Source: Candidatus Binatia bacterium (GTDB taxonomy: Bacteria; Desulfobacterota; Binatia; UBA9968). From it: DNA of 55,910 bases. The stretch spans positions 1-55,910 of the forward strand of contig DASXUF010000050.1 of assembly GCA_036504975.1 (NCBI GenBank). The letters run 5' to 3'. The number at the start of each line of letters is the position of its first letter. Position 1 is the first letter of the stretch. The translations under genes were made by a program, and so were the position numbers. The notes beneath the pieces are model-generated. The model worked only from the letters and a program-made list of their open reading frames with translations. It was not told the origin of the DNA and searched no databases. Positions 1 through 7,796 of the stretch are shown here, piece by piece.

Positions 1-857
1 CCTTTGGTTGCCCGAGGTGGCTGTGATACGAGTGACCTTTTGATGGGGTCTGCATCAATAATCACGTACACTTCACGACTCGTCGGGTGTGAATCGACCA
101 AATAGTTGAACGTGCCATTGAGAAAATAACGAACGGCCTTCGTATCGTCTTGGCGTTTTTGAGTCGATAAATAGTTTGTCGCCTCCAATCCATTTGTGGT
201 TAAGAATGTAATATTTACTTCTGCCTCCGCAGGGAGTCTTTCGATCTTCAATTTCCAGATTCCCGTCAATCTTACTGTCTCCGAAGTTGTGACAGCACCT
301 AGTCCTATCATTTGAGGCCAGTCGGCGTCCCAGAGTACTTCCACTCCTGCAGGACGCTCAATCGATACAGTTCTCAAGATGGGTTCGGGGAGTTGGACCC
401 TAGCCACAACATCTGACAAATCTAACCTGTTTCTGTTTCGAATGGCTATCCCATGATATCGGAGCTTGGCCTGGTCCTCGTGGCTCCAAGAACTGCCCGC
501 CCCACTTGATATGGGCAAACCTTTCCTCGTTGAAAATATAATATCAGGAAGTTCCACCTTTGGTTGAACGCGAGGTTGATCGGCAGGGTTATTCGAAATG
601 ATTAAGTCTCTACCAACTTGCACCGAGCCAGGCGAATTGAACGTCGATTGAGAAACTGAAGCAGGGGGCTCTTTTGGACTGTTAGAGGAGGACCATTCGA
701 GGATGAAGTCCTTTATCTTCATGAAATTGTCGGTAAATGAGGCTACGCCCGCGATAATCATAGTAGCTACCAGTGCAATGGTGACAAGGCGGGTGTTTTT
801 GAGTGTGGCAACCCAACGATCAGCTAACGTCTGCTTTTCTTTCTTTTTATTACCCAT
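1..857 (-). CDS. Partial membrane-anchored hypothetical protein
   Basis: The reading frame is open for 285 codons from an ATG at 857 down to the window edge, so the C-terminus is missing. The product starts with a short basic cytoplasmic stretch (MGNKKKEKQ), then one hydrophobic segment at about residues 25-40, then a Ser/Pro-rich linker and an extended soluble region rich in beta-type residues. I do not recognise a family. Codons are more A/T-rich (AAT, ATT, AAA) than elsewhere in the window, suggesting acquired DNA. The start lies 15 bases from the left copy of a 46-bp direct repeat. Confidence 0.7.
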   Translation of the reverse strand, partial: MGNKKKEKQTLADRWVATLKNTRLVTIALVATMIIAGVASFTDNFMKIKDFILEWSSSNSPKEPPASVSQSTFNSPGSVQVGRDLIISNNPADQPRVQPKVELPDIIFSTRKGLPISSGAGSSWSHEDQAKLRYHGIAIRNRNRLDLSDVVARVQLPEPILRTVSIERPAGVEVLWDADWPQMIGLGAVTTSETVRLTGIWKLKIERLPAEAEVNITFLTTNGLEATNYLSTQKRQDDTKAVRYFLNGTFNYLVDSHPTSREVYVIIDADPIKRSLVSQPPRATK

Positions 858-872
858 TGGCGTGAATTACTT

Positions 873-918
873 ACGCGCTGATAAGGTACGCCAAGTTGTA
901 ACTAAAGTCTATTTATTT
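873..918. repeat. 46-bp direct repeat, left copy
   Basis: This stretch matches 3064-3109 in the same orientation at 44 of 46 positions; the differences are g/a in the 'ataagg' part and t/c in 'gttgta'. It sits just upstream of the minus-strand gene starting at 857. The two copies bracket about 2.2 kb that contains the toxin-antitoxin genes. It could be an attachment-site-like scar, a duplicated promoter region, or a trace of recombination. Confidence 0.85.
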
Positions 919-1031
919 TATTTGAGGTGTCAGGCGAGGATCGTCTTCGATCCTCATTCTTTTATCTTCGGCGAGCTGGCGGGCGACGGTGTTAAGCCGT
1001 GTCGGGGATTTTAGACCCTCTTTCCGGTAGC

Positions 1032-1262
1032 CTACACAAATCTGAAAACCTCCAGGGGAATGGACTTGGTCGGTTTCGCTTGCCCATGGACCAGCAGCCG
1101 CACTTTTTCTGTGGTCTCGCGGCTGAAAGTCTCTTCCCCGCACCGCGCGCACACAGTCGAGGGAATCTGATCGACCAAGACGTATTTCCCATCAACCTGG
1201 AAGATCTCCTCCGTTAGTTCCTCTCGGCTCTCGTGCGCGTGGCACACAGGACAGGTGAACAT
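1032..1262 (-). CDS. YgiT-type zinc-finger protein (antitoxin-like)
   Basis: The product is a 76-residue protein with two CxxC pairs (CPVC near the start and CARC in the middle), the pattern of YgiT/MqsA-type zinc-finger proteins. These are often antitoxins or autoregulators. I chose the ATG at 1262 because AGAGGT lies just upstream of it; the ATG at 1301 adds 13 residues but has no ribosome-binding site. The usual upstream toxin partner (MqsR or DUF4258) is absent. The preceding gene, at 1326-1874, is an unrelated conserved protein, so this is an orphan or has an unrecognised partner. Confidence 0.7.
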   Translation of the reverse strand: MFTCPVCHAHESREELTEEIFQVDGKYVLVDQIPSTVCARCGEETFSRETTEKVRLLVHGQAKPTKSIPLEVFRFV

Positions 1263-1325
1263 GTTTACCTCTTGTGCTGGGACCTTTTCGAGTGTTTTCA
1301 TGTGGGTGATTCGGATTGCTAACTG

Positions 1326-1874
1326 CTAGGCCCGTTGAACGGAGTAAACGGCAAATATTCGAAACGGGCCGGGCTCGGAATCATTAAAACTTCCGTTTTC
1401 CAGATAGTGTTTGGCTTCGTCAAAAGAATCCAAGAGACAGTGTTGGTTGGTCGGAATCTCTGCAGCAAGCGAGTTGCACGACAGGGGTGAGCACTCGGGG
1501 GAGTTGCCGCACGAGAACGTCGGCACGTCGTATCCTTCGAGAAGTTTTTCTTTGGGTACCGTGACGTTCGTTGTAAAAGACGACTCTGGAGCGAACGGGT
1601 GCCACGCCTTCTCGTCTTCGTGGAACTCAAGCTCATAGACTTCGTAATAGAATAATTTGGTTCCTGAGAGATCGATCGAGTTGTCTCGCGCCACAGTCTC
1701 AATCACCTCCGGCGAATTAAACAACCAATACCCATTGTGCTTCCAATAGTTGATGTAGTCCGCGAAGTCCTTGGACATGCAATCACTGACGGCATAGATA
1801 TCGATCACGGTATCGGCTTTTAGGTCGGTGGGCTTGCCGTTTACCCTTTTCGCCATGTATCCCGCCGGAATCAT
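1326..1874 (-). CDS. Conserved hypothetical protein, 182 aa
   Basis: A 182-residue soluble protein without signal peptide or membrane segments, beginning MIPAGYMAKRV. Aromatic-rich segments (YINYWKHNGYWLF, LFYYEVYE) and a late CGNSPECSPLSC motif give it a distinctive protein-like composition. I recall similar full-length proteins in many proteobacteria but not an assigned function. It precedes the zinc-finger gene on the same strand by 63 bases. The start has a weak AGG about 8 bases upstream. No catalytic motif is evident. Confidence 0.65.
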   Translation of the reverse strand: MIPAGYMAKRVNGKPTDLKADTVIDIYAVSDCMSKDFADYINYWKHNGYWLFNSPEVIETVARDNSIDLSGTKLFYYEVYELEFHEDEKAWHPFAPESSFTTNVTVPKEKLLEGYDVPTFSCGNSPECSPLSCNSLAAEIPTNQHCLLDSFDEAKHYLENGSFNDSEPGPFRIFAVYSVQRA

Positions 1875-2054
1875 TTTTTTGCCTAACGTGATGACGCGGA
1901 GAGAGAATGGGAGACGAGGTGGTACTCACAAACGGCACATGAGCATAAAGTAGCCTGTTTCCGTTTCTTCCGCCGACGAATCTCCCGCTGTCCATCGGAG
2001 AAGTCGGTGTTCGGCGTGAACGTACTGTCCTCCGCAGTTGTCTAAAATTTGCGG

Positions 2055-2396
2055 TCAATGGCGCCCGCGGCGAACTGAGCCGGCACGCTTTGAGCGGGTG
2101 CGGTCGGAGCGGGCAGTCCTTGCAGTGCGCCGATTAGATCGCTTGTGGTCGATTTCTTCAAGATCCTCGAACCGTATTCCGTGTCCAGTTCGCAGACTCT
2201 CACGCGCGGTCTCGATACGACGGATAAACCTCGGATCGTTCTCCAGCCGGTAATCGAACCAATCGTCTTCGGATGCAAAGCCGATCAAGACACCGGCGGC
2301 CTTACCGCGTCGGGTAATAATCACCCCTTCTTCCGCCGCTATACGCAGGTATTTTGACAGGTCGTCTTTCACCTCTGACAACGCAACTGATCTCAT
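2055..2396 (-). CDS. Phd/YefM-type antitoxin
   Basis: The first 60 residues match the Phd/YefM antitoxin fold: MRSVALSEVKDDLSKYL, then VIITRRGKAAGVLIG. Such proteins bind and neutralise a RelE-type toxin and repress their own promoter. The gene overlaps the stop of the upstream RelE gene by four bases (ATGA), so the pair is translationally coupled in toxin-antitoxin order. The C-terminal 30 residues are unusually rich in Arg, Ser and Thr and do not look like a typical Phd tail; they may be an extension or a frameshifted end. Confidence 0.8.
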   Translation of the reverse strand: MRSVALSEVKDDLSKYLRIAAEEGVIITRRGKAAGVLIGFASEDDWFDYRLENDPRFIRRIETARESLRTGHGIRFEDLEEIDHKRSNRRTARTARSDRTRSKRAGSVRRGRH

Positions 2397-2740
2397 GATT
2401 TTTCACCTTCCTTGTCGGCTCGAATTTGTTCGGACAACTCGTCCTCTAGCGACGGCTCGCCGTAACGTTCAAGCCACACAGCAGCCTCTTCCTTCGGAAT
2501 AATCGCAAGAATCTCAACGGTCTTCTCTGTGACATCGTAAAAAACCCGGATGTCGTCGACCCGCAGCCTGTACTGTGGCTGTTTGAGTCCTCGGAGACGC
2601 TTGATGCGGGTTTTACTGGTCTTGGTTGCGTCATGTCTCAGATGTTTTTTGATTTTGCCCCTTACCGTAGCCCGTTCGTAGGCGCGCAGTCGTTTCTCGT
2701 CTTCCGCAGCCTGTGGAGCAAACACGATCTCTCGGCGCAT
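2393..2740 (-). CDS. RelE/ParE-superfamily toxin
   Basis: The product is 115 residues and has the RelE pattern: N-terminal REIVFAPQA, a central basic helix, then LKQPQYRLRVDDIRVFYDV followed by a hydrophobic strand (VEILAIIPKEEA). RelE proteins cleave mRNA on the ribosome. The C-terminal 20 acidic residues extend beyond the usual length. It is followed by the Phd antitoxin with a 4-base overlap. It is preceded by a frameshifted antitoxin-like gene, so the toxin has an antitoxin gene on each side. Confidence 0.8.
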   Translation of the reverse strand: MRREIVFAPQAAEDEKRLRAYERATVRGKIKKHLRHDATKTSKTRIKRLRGLKQPQYRLRVDDIRVFYDVTEKTVEILAIIPKEEAAVWLERYGEPSLEDELSEQIRADKEGEKS

Positions 2741-2782
2741 TCAGTAACTCATCCTCGGCTGCCTCGTGGTACCTGATGGGAG

Positions 2783-3029
2783 TCACCGAATAAGTCTTTC
2801 GGCCTTTTTGTGTACCTCTTCCGCCGGGATCGCCTTAGCGCGGCCTGCGCGATACTCCTCCAACCTCCTCTGCGATTCCCTCGGCCCAAAGTTTTTCCGC
2901 CTCCTCCTCGCTCAAATCTTCCAGGCTAGCCAGGAGCCTTTCCGCTAGCTTCGCGCGATCATGAACGCCTAGGCTCATAGCACTTTTGAGAATCTCGGCT
3001 AGGTTTGAAATGTTGACCTCCGCGTCCAT
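2783..3029 (-). pseudogene. Frameshifted addiction-module antitoxin (PF09720-like)
   Basis: From the ATG at 3029 the frame gives a helix typical of putative addiction-module components (LAERLLASLEDLSEEEAEKLWAE) and then runs off family pattern to a stop at 2835. Shifting by one base at the ccc run at 2878-2880 restores the family's ending: ESQRRLEEYRAGRAKAIP, then AEEVHKKAERLIR and a stop at 2783-2785. One extra base in that G-run (on the coding strand) therefore breaks the gene, either in the genome or by sequencing error. The frame also extends upstream into the 46-bp repeat, but that part is not family-like. Confidence 0.7.
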
Positions 3030-3063
3030 TCTATCGGCGCAAAGATTCAATGCAAGTTGGTAG

Positions 3064-3109
3064 ACGCGCTGATAAAGTACGCCAAGTTGCAACTAAAGTC
3101 TATTTATTT
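3064..3109. repeat. 46-bp direct repeat, right copy
   Basis: This is the partner of the copy at 873-918, with 44 of 46 bases identical and the same orientation. It lies 35 bases upstream of the start of the frameshifted antitoxin and contains the near-palindrome gttgcaac. Confidence 0.85.
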
Positions 3110-3177
3110 GGTGTACTACGAGGTTTGTGACCGGGATTACTTCGCCGCAACACGCCGCGGACGGTGATGAATCCCGC

Positions 3178-3633
3178 TTACTCCCTTTTCCCCAATGTCT
3201 TTTCCATCTCTTCTAGAACCGCCGCGTCCCAGTTCTTCTGCCCGATACCTACGAGAGACTTTGCCGTCTCGATTCGAACCCGTGTCCTGTTTGGCCCCAG
3301 AGATTCCAACCTGACTCCGACCGTCTCGGCGGGCAATACGCCCAGAGCGCGTCGAGCGCCTTCGACATGCAGGGGCTCCTCTTTTTTAATCTCGAATCCC
3401 GTCATTACCAATGCATTAGCCGCGGCTTTTTGCACATCGTCTATCGTTCTTGGAAACACGATACCCTGGGTCCCCTGTTTTGTCGGCGTGGGCGTCTCTT
3501 GGGGTTCTTGTTTGCTCGGCGCAGCGGCGCCTTGTGCATCCTGTTTGGCCGGTGTAGCGGAACACCCCGCCACAGCTATCACAGTGAACAATAGTATCGT
3601 AACAGCCGGAAGGAAAGACTGCGGCATCATCAT
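3178..3633 (-). CDS. Putative outer-membrane lipoprotein, 151 aa
   Basis: The N-terminus is a lipoprotein signal: a hydrophobic stretch ending AVAGC, with the lipidated Cys near residue 24. A Pro/Gln/Thr-rich linker follows, then a small alpha/beta domain (about 56-150) ending VLEEMEKTLGKRE. The domain resembles DUF3568-like lipoproteins, which is a tentative match. GAGGAG precedes the first of three consecutive ATGs. A second, internally deleted copy of this gene lies at 4746-4835. Confidence 0.7.
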   Translation of the reverse strand: MMMPQSFLPAVTILLFTVIAVAGCSATPAKQDAQGAAAPSKQEPQETPTPTKQGTQGIVFPRTIDDVQKAAANALVMTGFEIKKEEPLHVEGARRALGVLPAETVGVRLESLGPNRTRVRIETAKSLVGIGQKNWDAAVLEEMEKTLGKRE

Positions 3634-3736
3634 GGCTTCTCCTCTGTATTGCAGCTACGCGCAGACGCTGTCGACGCGGTAAAAACCTGAGACCAGTTTA
3701 CTCACCGGCGCGGTGAAAGTCATCGATCCGTATTTT

Positions 3737-3868
3737 TTATTTTTCCGCCAGCCGCCGCGCCAATTACGCTGGCTGATGAAACCTGTGTGCGCGACCGTGC
3801 GGTGCTCGGGCCCGCATGCTCATCTCTTTGATGTGCCAGCAGCGCATGAGACTCTCTATCGCTTCTGA
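3737..3868 (-). pseudogene. 3' remnant of a second trmI copy
   Basis: Read on the minus strand, this segment gives E-IESLMR-WHIKEMSMR, matching the last part of the intact trmI at 6831-7619. A one-base shift after CGG then ruins the frame, although the DNA still matches the trmI end as far as its stop. Only the last 130 or so bases of the gene remain. It follows the intact hydrolase gene, whereas in the other copy trmI precedes the hydrolase, so the locus was duplicated and rearranged. Confidence 0.8.
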
Positions 3869-3879
3869 TGATACAGCCC

Positions 3880-4734
3880 CTAATAGTTACCACCGAGAAT
3901 GAACCGCGCGATGCCGGCGGCAACCTCGGCCTCCTGATCGACGAAGTCGTGCGGCTCGCGGACTTCGCAGGCCGCGAGATTCGGTGCTCGACCGGGCGCA
4001 ATAGGCCCGCCGGTGACCGTGACGACCTGTTGCCGCACGCCCTGAGTCCTCGCCGTGATGTTGCCCATGAGTCCCACCGGCGAGCGGACGCAGTTGTCGG
4101 CGGCATGCCCGACGACCAGCACCGGCACCTTGATCGCTTCCAGACGCAGATCGAACACGGTCTGTGCCGCCAATGCCTTCTTGGCGCGCGCGTCGCCCGA
4201 CATCATAGCGGACATGAGCACCACTCCGTCGGGGGCGGCCGGACCCGAAAGCCGCGCGGCGGCATTGGCAGCGGAGATCGTTCCACGGCTGTGTCCCACC
4301 ACCCAGACGGATCCATTTGTGCGCGTGCGCACGTCGACAATCACTTTTCCTAAATCGTCCGCATGCTGTGGCGCGATCCGGAATCCTGCCAGGCCGTCAT
4401 TGCCCGGGAAATCGGACGACGCATCGACCAGCGCAGTGCCGAAGCCCGCGTCATGGAAGCGTGGCAGCGAGCGCACGAGCGAATTGCCCTTCAGCCCGCG
4501 CGGACAGCCCTTGTCGTCAAGGGAAACGTTCCCGCCGCCACCCACGAGCAGCACGAGCGCAATCCGCGAGACCTGCGCTTGCGCGAGCGCGTAGCGCGTC
4601 GTGCTGCCGCCGTGCGTCGCGATCGTTACCACTTCGCCGCAACCGTCCGCGGCCGGCGCGGCGTTCGCTGGCGCAACGGCCGCTCCAGTCGCCGAAACCA
4701 GCAAGAACGCCGCAAATACCGAATAATGCATCAC
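3880..4734 (-). CDS. Secreted alpha/beta hydrolase
   Basis: The 284-residue product has a Sec signal peptide (cleavage probably after APANA, residue 25) and an alpha/beta-hydrolase pattern. Ser149 sits in the GHSRG nucleophile elbow (147-151), with a likely Asp near 213 and His262 in EPHDF. The substrate is unknown; an esterase role is plausible. GAGGAG lies just before the start. A truncated paralogue at 6561-6809 keeps this gene's first six codons and last 75 or so. Confidence 0.8.
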   Translation of the reverse strand: MMHYSVFAAFLLVSATGAAVAPANAAPAADGCGEVVTIATHGGSTTRYALAQAQVSRIALVLLVGGGGNVSLDDKGCPRGLKGNSLVRSLPRFHDAGFGTALVDASSDFPGNDGLAGFRIAPQHADDLGKVIVDVRTRTNGSVWVVGHSRGTISAANAAARLSGPAAPDGVVLMSAMMSGDARAKKALAAQTVFDLRLEAIKVPVLVVGHAADNCVRSPVGLMGNITARTQGVRQQVVTVTGGPIAPGRAPNLAACEVREPHDFVDQEAEVAAGIARFILGGNY

Positions 4735-4745
4735 GCTCCTCAGAC

Positions 4746-4835
4746 CTACTCTCTCTTACCCAAGCTCTTTTCCATCTCTTCGAGAACCGCCGTGTCCCAG
4801 TCCTTTTGCCCGATGCCGACAACAGACTTTGCCGT
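4746..4835 (-). pseudogene. 3' remnant of the lipoprotein gene
   Basis: The minus-strand frame gives TAKSVVGIGQKDWD...LGKRE and a TAG stop, about 25 of 29 residues identical to the end of the lipoprotein at 3178-3633. The DNA before it (about 4838-4895) also matches the region upstream of the intact lipoprotein (about 3664-3722). This copy therefore kept both flanks and lost the body of the gene, including the signal peptide. Confidence 0.8.
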
Positions 4836-4917
4836 CTACGCTGTGGACGCGCTAAAACTTAAGCGAGTTTACTAGCCGGCGCGCTGAAAGTCATCGATCT
4901 CGATGCGTGCGAGGCGG

Positions 4918-5466
4918 CTAGCGGAAGCTGGCCGGGTCCTTGGCCTCGGCCGGAAACCAGCCGCCGAGCCGGTGATAAGCTTTCAAATAGCTGATCTGCC
5001 CCTCGTTGGTCATGGCGTTCTCCAACACGCTGACGAGGCGCACGGCTACGGTCGGGATCGGCTGATACTGTGGCTCATCGAGCTGCCGTGCGAGGTCCTC
5101 AGCGGTCAGCGTCTCGAGGTACCTCTTCGTTCGCTCGTATGCCGCATCGTGGTACGCCAGAAGCAGCTCCGCTGAGGCGCGAAAGAGTCGCACTTGCTCC
5201 CGGGTGTGACGGGCCGATCGCCCATAGTCCGCGGGCTCGGGCGGCATGCCAAATCGCGCGGCCCAGCCATCTCCAATCCACAGCTGGTCGCGTCCGGCAA
5301 GCCGCGACACGTTGCTGTCCATGATTCGGCTGAGCCGCCAGGCGAGCCATCCGATGGGCGGATGCGGTTCCTGAATGAGCTCAGCCGGCGTGAGGTCAGC
5401 CAGAGTGCGGTGCAGGGATTCGTAGGCCCGCGTGAACGCGTCCAGCAAAACGCCAGTCTCTCTCAT
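4918..5466 (-). CDS. DinB-fold protein lacking the metal-binding histidines
   Basis: The 182-residue product aligns over its length with DinB/DUF664-type four-helix proteins, which usually bind a metal through three His residues. At the three ligand positions this protein has Arg44 (WLAWRLSRI), Tyr110 (HDAAYERT) and Asn154 (TNEGQISYL) instead. I place the start at 5466 because AAGGGGGG lies 6 bases upstream; a longer frame from 5490 lacks a site. A short hairpin (CGGCTC/GAGCCG, 5503-5520) lies in the 5' leader. The fold call is firm, the activity unknown. Confidence 0.75.
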   Translation of the reverse strand: MRETGVLLDAFTRAYESLHRTLADLTPAELIQEPHPPIGWLAWRLSRIMDSNVSRLAGRDQLWIGDGWAARFGMPPEPADYGRSARHTREQVRLFRASAELLLAYHDAAYERTKRYLETLTAEDLARQLDEPQYQPIPTVAVRLVSVLENAMTNEGQISYLKAYHRLGGWFPAEAKDPASFR

Positions 5467-5638
5467 TGCAACCCCCCTTTCTGCTAACAAGCGCTCGAGG
5501 TTCGGCTCTCAATAGAGCCGTGCCATTGAATCTCTATTTCAAAGTTGTTACCTGAATCACGTCGGCCGATAGTCACCTCAATAAAAGACTACCGGTATCC
5601 TTCGTCGGCCGCTCTACGCGCTGCGCCCGAACGCAGGG

Positions 5639-6475
5639 TCACGCGGACTTGACCCCTGCGGCCACCAGCACTTCGGCCGGCGCGACGAATCCCGTGGAGG
5701 TTTCGAAGGTCTTGAGGCTAGCTCCTACTTCTTCCCAGGCAGCAGCGCGCACAGCCTCGGGGCTGTCGCTGATGACGGCTCGATAGGCTCCAAACGCTTC
5801 CTGCATCATTGCCAACGCCTGCGTGGCGGACGACATCCGCAAAGGCAGGGAGAAGGCGCGCTGCTCGATGCCCACGAAGCCACTGTCGGCCAACAAACGC
5901 TCGATCACGCCAGGAGCGCCGAGCGCGAAAATCCCGGGTTGTCCCGGCGCCGGTGGGGTCTTGCCGGCGCGACGCAGCAGAATCGGCATGGGTTGTGCCA
6001 TAAAGGGATTGGCTACAGGCGTGGTGAAGACCACGACAGCAACCTTTCCACCGGGTCGCAGGACACATCGCACCGTCGCAAGCGCTTTCGCCGGGTCGAC
6101 AAAGAGCATCAAGCCCAGACGACAGATGACTGCGTCGAAGCTCTCCGCGGCCACATCCAGATCTTCTGCGGCGCCCGCCAGCGTGGTGACATTGGTAAGA
6201 CCGATGGCGCTGGCGTTTTCCCGTACATAGTGCAGCATCGTCGCGGCAATATCATTTGCGACCACGTGCCCCTGTGCTCCAACCCGGCCGGCAGCCTGCA
6301 ATGTCTGGCTCCCCGCGCCGCAGGCGAGGTCGAGCACCCGCGTACCGGCGCCGACGCCGGCCATGGTCAGCATGGCCTCTGTGGCAGGCTGCATCCAGTT
6401 TGCAATTGTCGATTCCCATTGCGCCCAACCAGGTGCGGCGCCTTCCCATTGTTGGCGGATTTTTGACTGATCCAT
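5639..6475 (-). CDS. Class I SAM-dependent methyltransferase
   Basis: A 278-residue UbiE-like methyltransferase. The SAM-binding motif VLDLACGAGSQT is at 47-58, the acidic end of strand 2 at VVANDIA, motif II at FDAVICRLGLMLF and the post-motif at LRPGGKVAVVVF. The C-terminal third would determine substrate, which cannot be told. It lies between the DinB gene and a hydrolase remnant, and nothing links these functionally. Confidence 0.8.
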   Translation of the reverse strand: MDQSKIRQQWEGAAPGWAQWESTIANWMQPATEAMLTMAGVGAGTRVLDLACGAGSQTLQAAGRVGAQGHVVANDIAATMLHYVRENASAIGLTNVTTLAGAAEDLDVAAESFDAVICRLGLMLFVDPAKALATVRCVLRPGGKVAVVVFTTPVANPFMAQPMPILLRRAGKTPPAPGQPGIFALGAPGVIERLLADSGFVGIEQRAFSLPLRMSSATQALAMMQEAFGAYRAVISDSPEAVRAAAWEEVGASLKTFETSTGFVAPAEVLVAAGVKSA

Positions 6476-6560
6476 GACTTTTCTCTAACGGACTAATAAA
6501 TAGTCATCAAGGCGTATCCGCAGCATGAATATTTTGGCCCCCGCTCCGGCCGCTCTCTTA

Positions 6561-6809
6561 CTAATAGTTATCACCGCGGATGAACCGCACGATGCCCGCG
6601 GCAACCTCGGCCTCCTGAGCGATAAAGTCATGCGGCTCGCGAATCTCGTAGGCAGAGAGACTCGGTGCCCGACCGGGCGCGATGGGGCCACCGGTAACGA
6701 TGACCAACTGCCCGCGCACGCCTTGGGTCCTCGCCGTGATGTTTCCCATGAGTCCGGTCGGCGAGCGGACGCAGTTGTCGGCGGCATGCCCGACGGAATA
6801 ATGCATCAC
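6561..6809 (-). pseudogene. Internally deleted copy of the secreted hydrolase
   Basis: The frame is open for 82 codons, but MMHYSV (the hydrolase start) is joined directly to GHAADNCVRSP (residue 209 onward of the hydrolase at 3880-4734). The deletion removes the signal peptide, the nucleophile Ser and most of the fold, while the ribosome-binding site and 3' end are kept. It lies 21 bases after the intact trmI. A functional product is very unlikely. Confidence 0.85.
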
Positions 6810-6830
6810 GCTCCTCGCCGCCTGGATCTT

Positions 6831-7619
6831 CTATTTCGCCGCCAGGCGGCGCGCCAGGGTGATAAACCCCGTGTGCGCGACCATGCGATGCTCGGGACGC
6901 ATGCTCATCTCTTTGATGTGCCAGTAGCGCATCAGGCTCTCCATCGTCTCGATGCAGGCGAAGCCGCCGTGCTCTTTGAGGGAGTCCACGAAAGTTTTTA
7001 CTTGTATGACCGTCGGCAGGTAACTGAGTAAGATTCCGCCCGGGCGCAAAGCGTTCCACGCTTTCCCGATGACCGGCCAGGGTTCCGGAAGATCGAGGAT
7101 GATTCGATCCATGTCGGTCTCTTCCAGAGAGTCCGCGACGTCGCCGAGCTTCAGCGTCCAATTCTCCGCCGCGCCGTAGAAGCGCGCGACGTTCTCGCGC
7201 GCCATGCGCACGAAGTCTTCGCGCAGCTCGTAGGAGATGAGACGGCCCTGGTTTCCAAGAGCGCGGAGGAGAGCGGTGGTCAGCGCGCCGGCGCCGACGC
7301 CGGCTTCGACGACGGTGCAGCCGGGGAAGATGTCGGCCCAGATTAAAATAGTCCCGATGTCCTTGGGATAAATCACCTGCGCCTGGCGCGGCAAGTTGGG
7401 AATCAGTTGCGCGAGGCTGGGACGAAAGACCAGGAAAACGTCGTTCAGCGAAGACCAGACGAGCGAGCCTTCTTCCTTGCCGATGATGTCGTCGGCGTCG
7501 ATCTTGCCGTCGCGAAGGGAGATTTGTTTCCCCGCGGCGAGCCGGCGAAGATATTGGCGCTCTTTGCGGTCGGTGAAGATCACCGACTCGCCGTCGCGCA
7601 GCGGCCCGCGCGGAATCAT
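6831..7619 (-). CDS. trmI: tRNA (adenine-N1)-methyltransferase TrmI
   Basis: TrmI methylates A58 of the tRNA T-loop to m1A. The SAM motif VVEAGVGAGALT, then ISYELREDF, and the family signature LDLPEPW are all present, as is the N-terminal domain with RKERQYLRRLAAGKQ. I place the start at 7619 (MIPRGPL, 262 residues) because AAAGGAA precedes it; the upstream extension to 7766 runs into an intergenic repeat. The 3' end of this gene is duplicated as a broken fragment at 3737-3868. Confidence 0.9.
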   Translation of the reverse strand: MIPRGPLRDGESVIFTDRKERQYLRRLAAGKQISLRDGKIDADDIIGKEEGSLVWSSLNDVFLVFRPSLAQLIPNLPRQAQVIYPKDIGTILIWADIFPGCTVVEAGVGAGALTTALLRALGNQGRLISYELREDFVRMARENVARFYGAAENWTLKLGDVADSLEETDMDRIILDLPEPWPVIGKAWNALRPGGILLSYLPTVIQVKTFVDSLKEHGGFACIETMESLMRYWHIKEMSMRPEHRMVAHTGFITLARRLAAK

Positions 7620-7688
7620 TCGGCATCGTTCCTTTCGCCGAGCATGAGGCGAAAAATAGAGGAGACGGTGCGCGAAGTCAATGAACGG

Positions 7689-7767
7689 CGTGTTCGTGTC
7701 ACTTCGAAGCACTTCTCCGGAGCTCCGTGTTGGTGTTCGTTCCCGCGCCCCTCCGATCACGAGCACG
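7689..7767. repeat. CGTG-palindrome intergenic element, copy 1
   Basis: The left end reads cgtgttcgtgtcacttcgaag and the right end gatcacgagcacg, which are imperfect inverted complements. Related elements occur at 22987-23106, 29166-29244 and 30351-30436. This copy lies between the divergent trmI and VIT genes. Confidence 0.7.
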
Positions 7768-7796
7768 ATAAATTGGGTTGGCTTTTTTTAAGGCCG

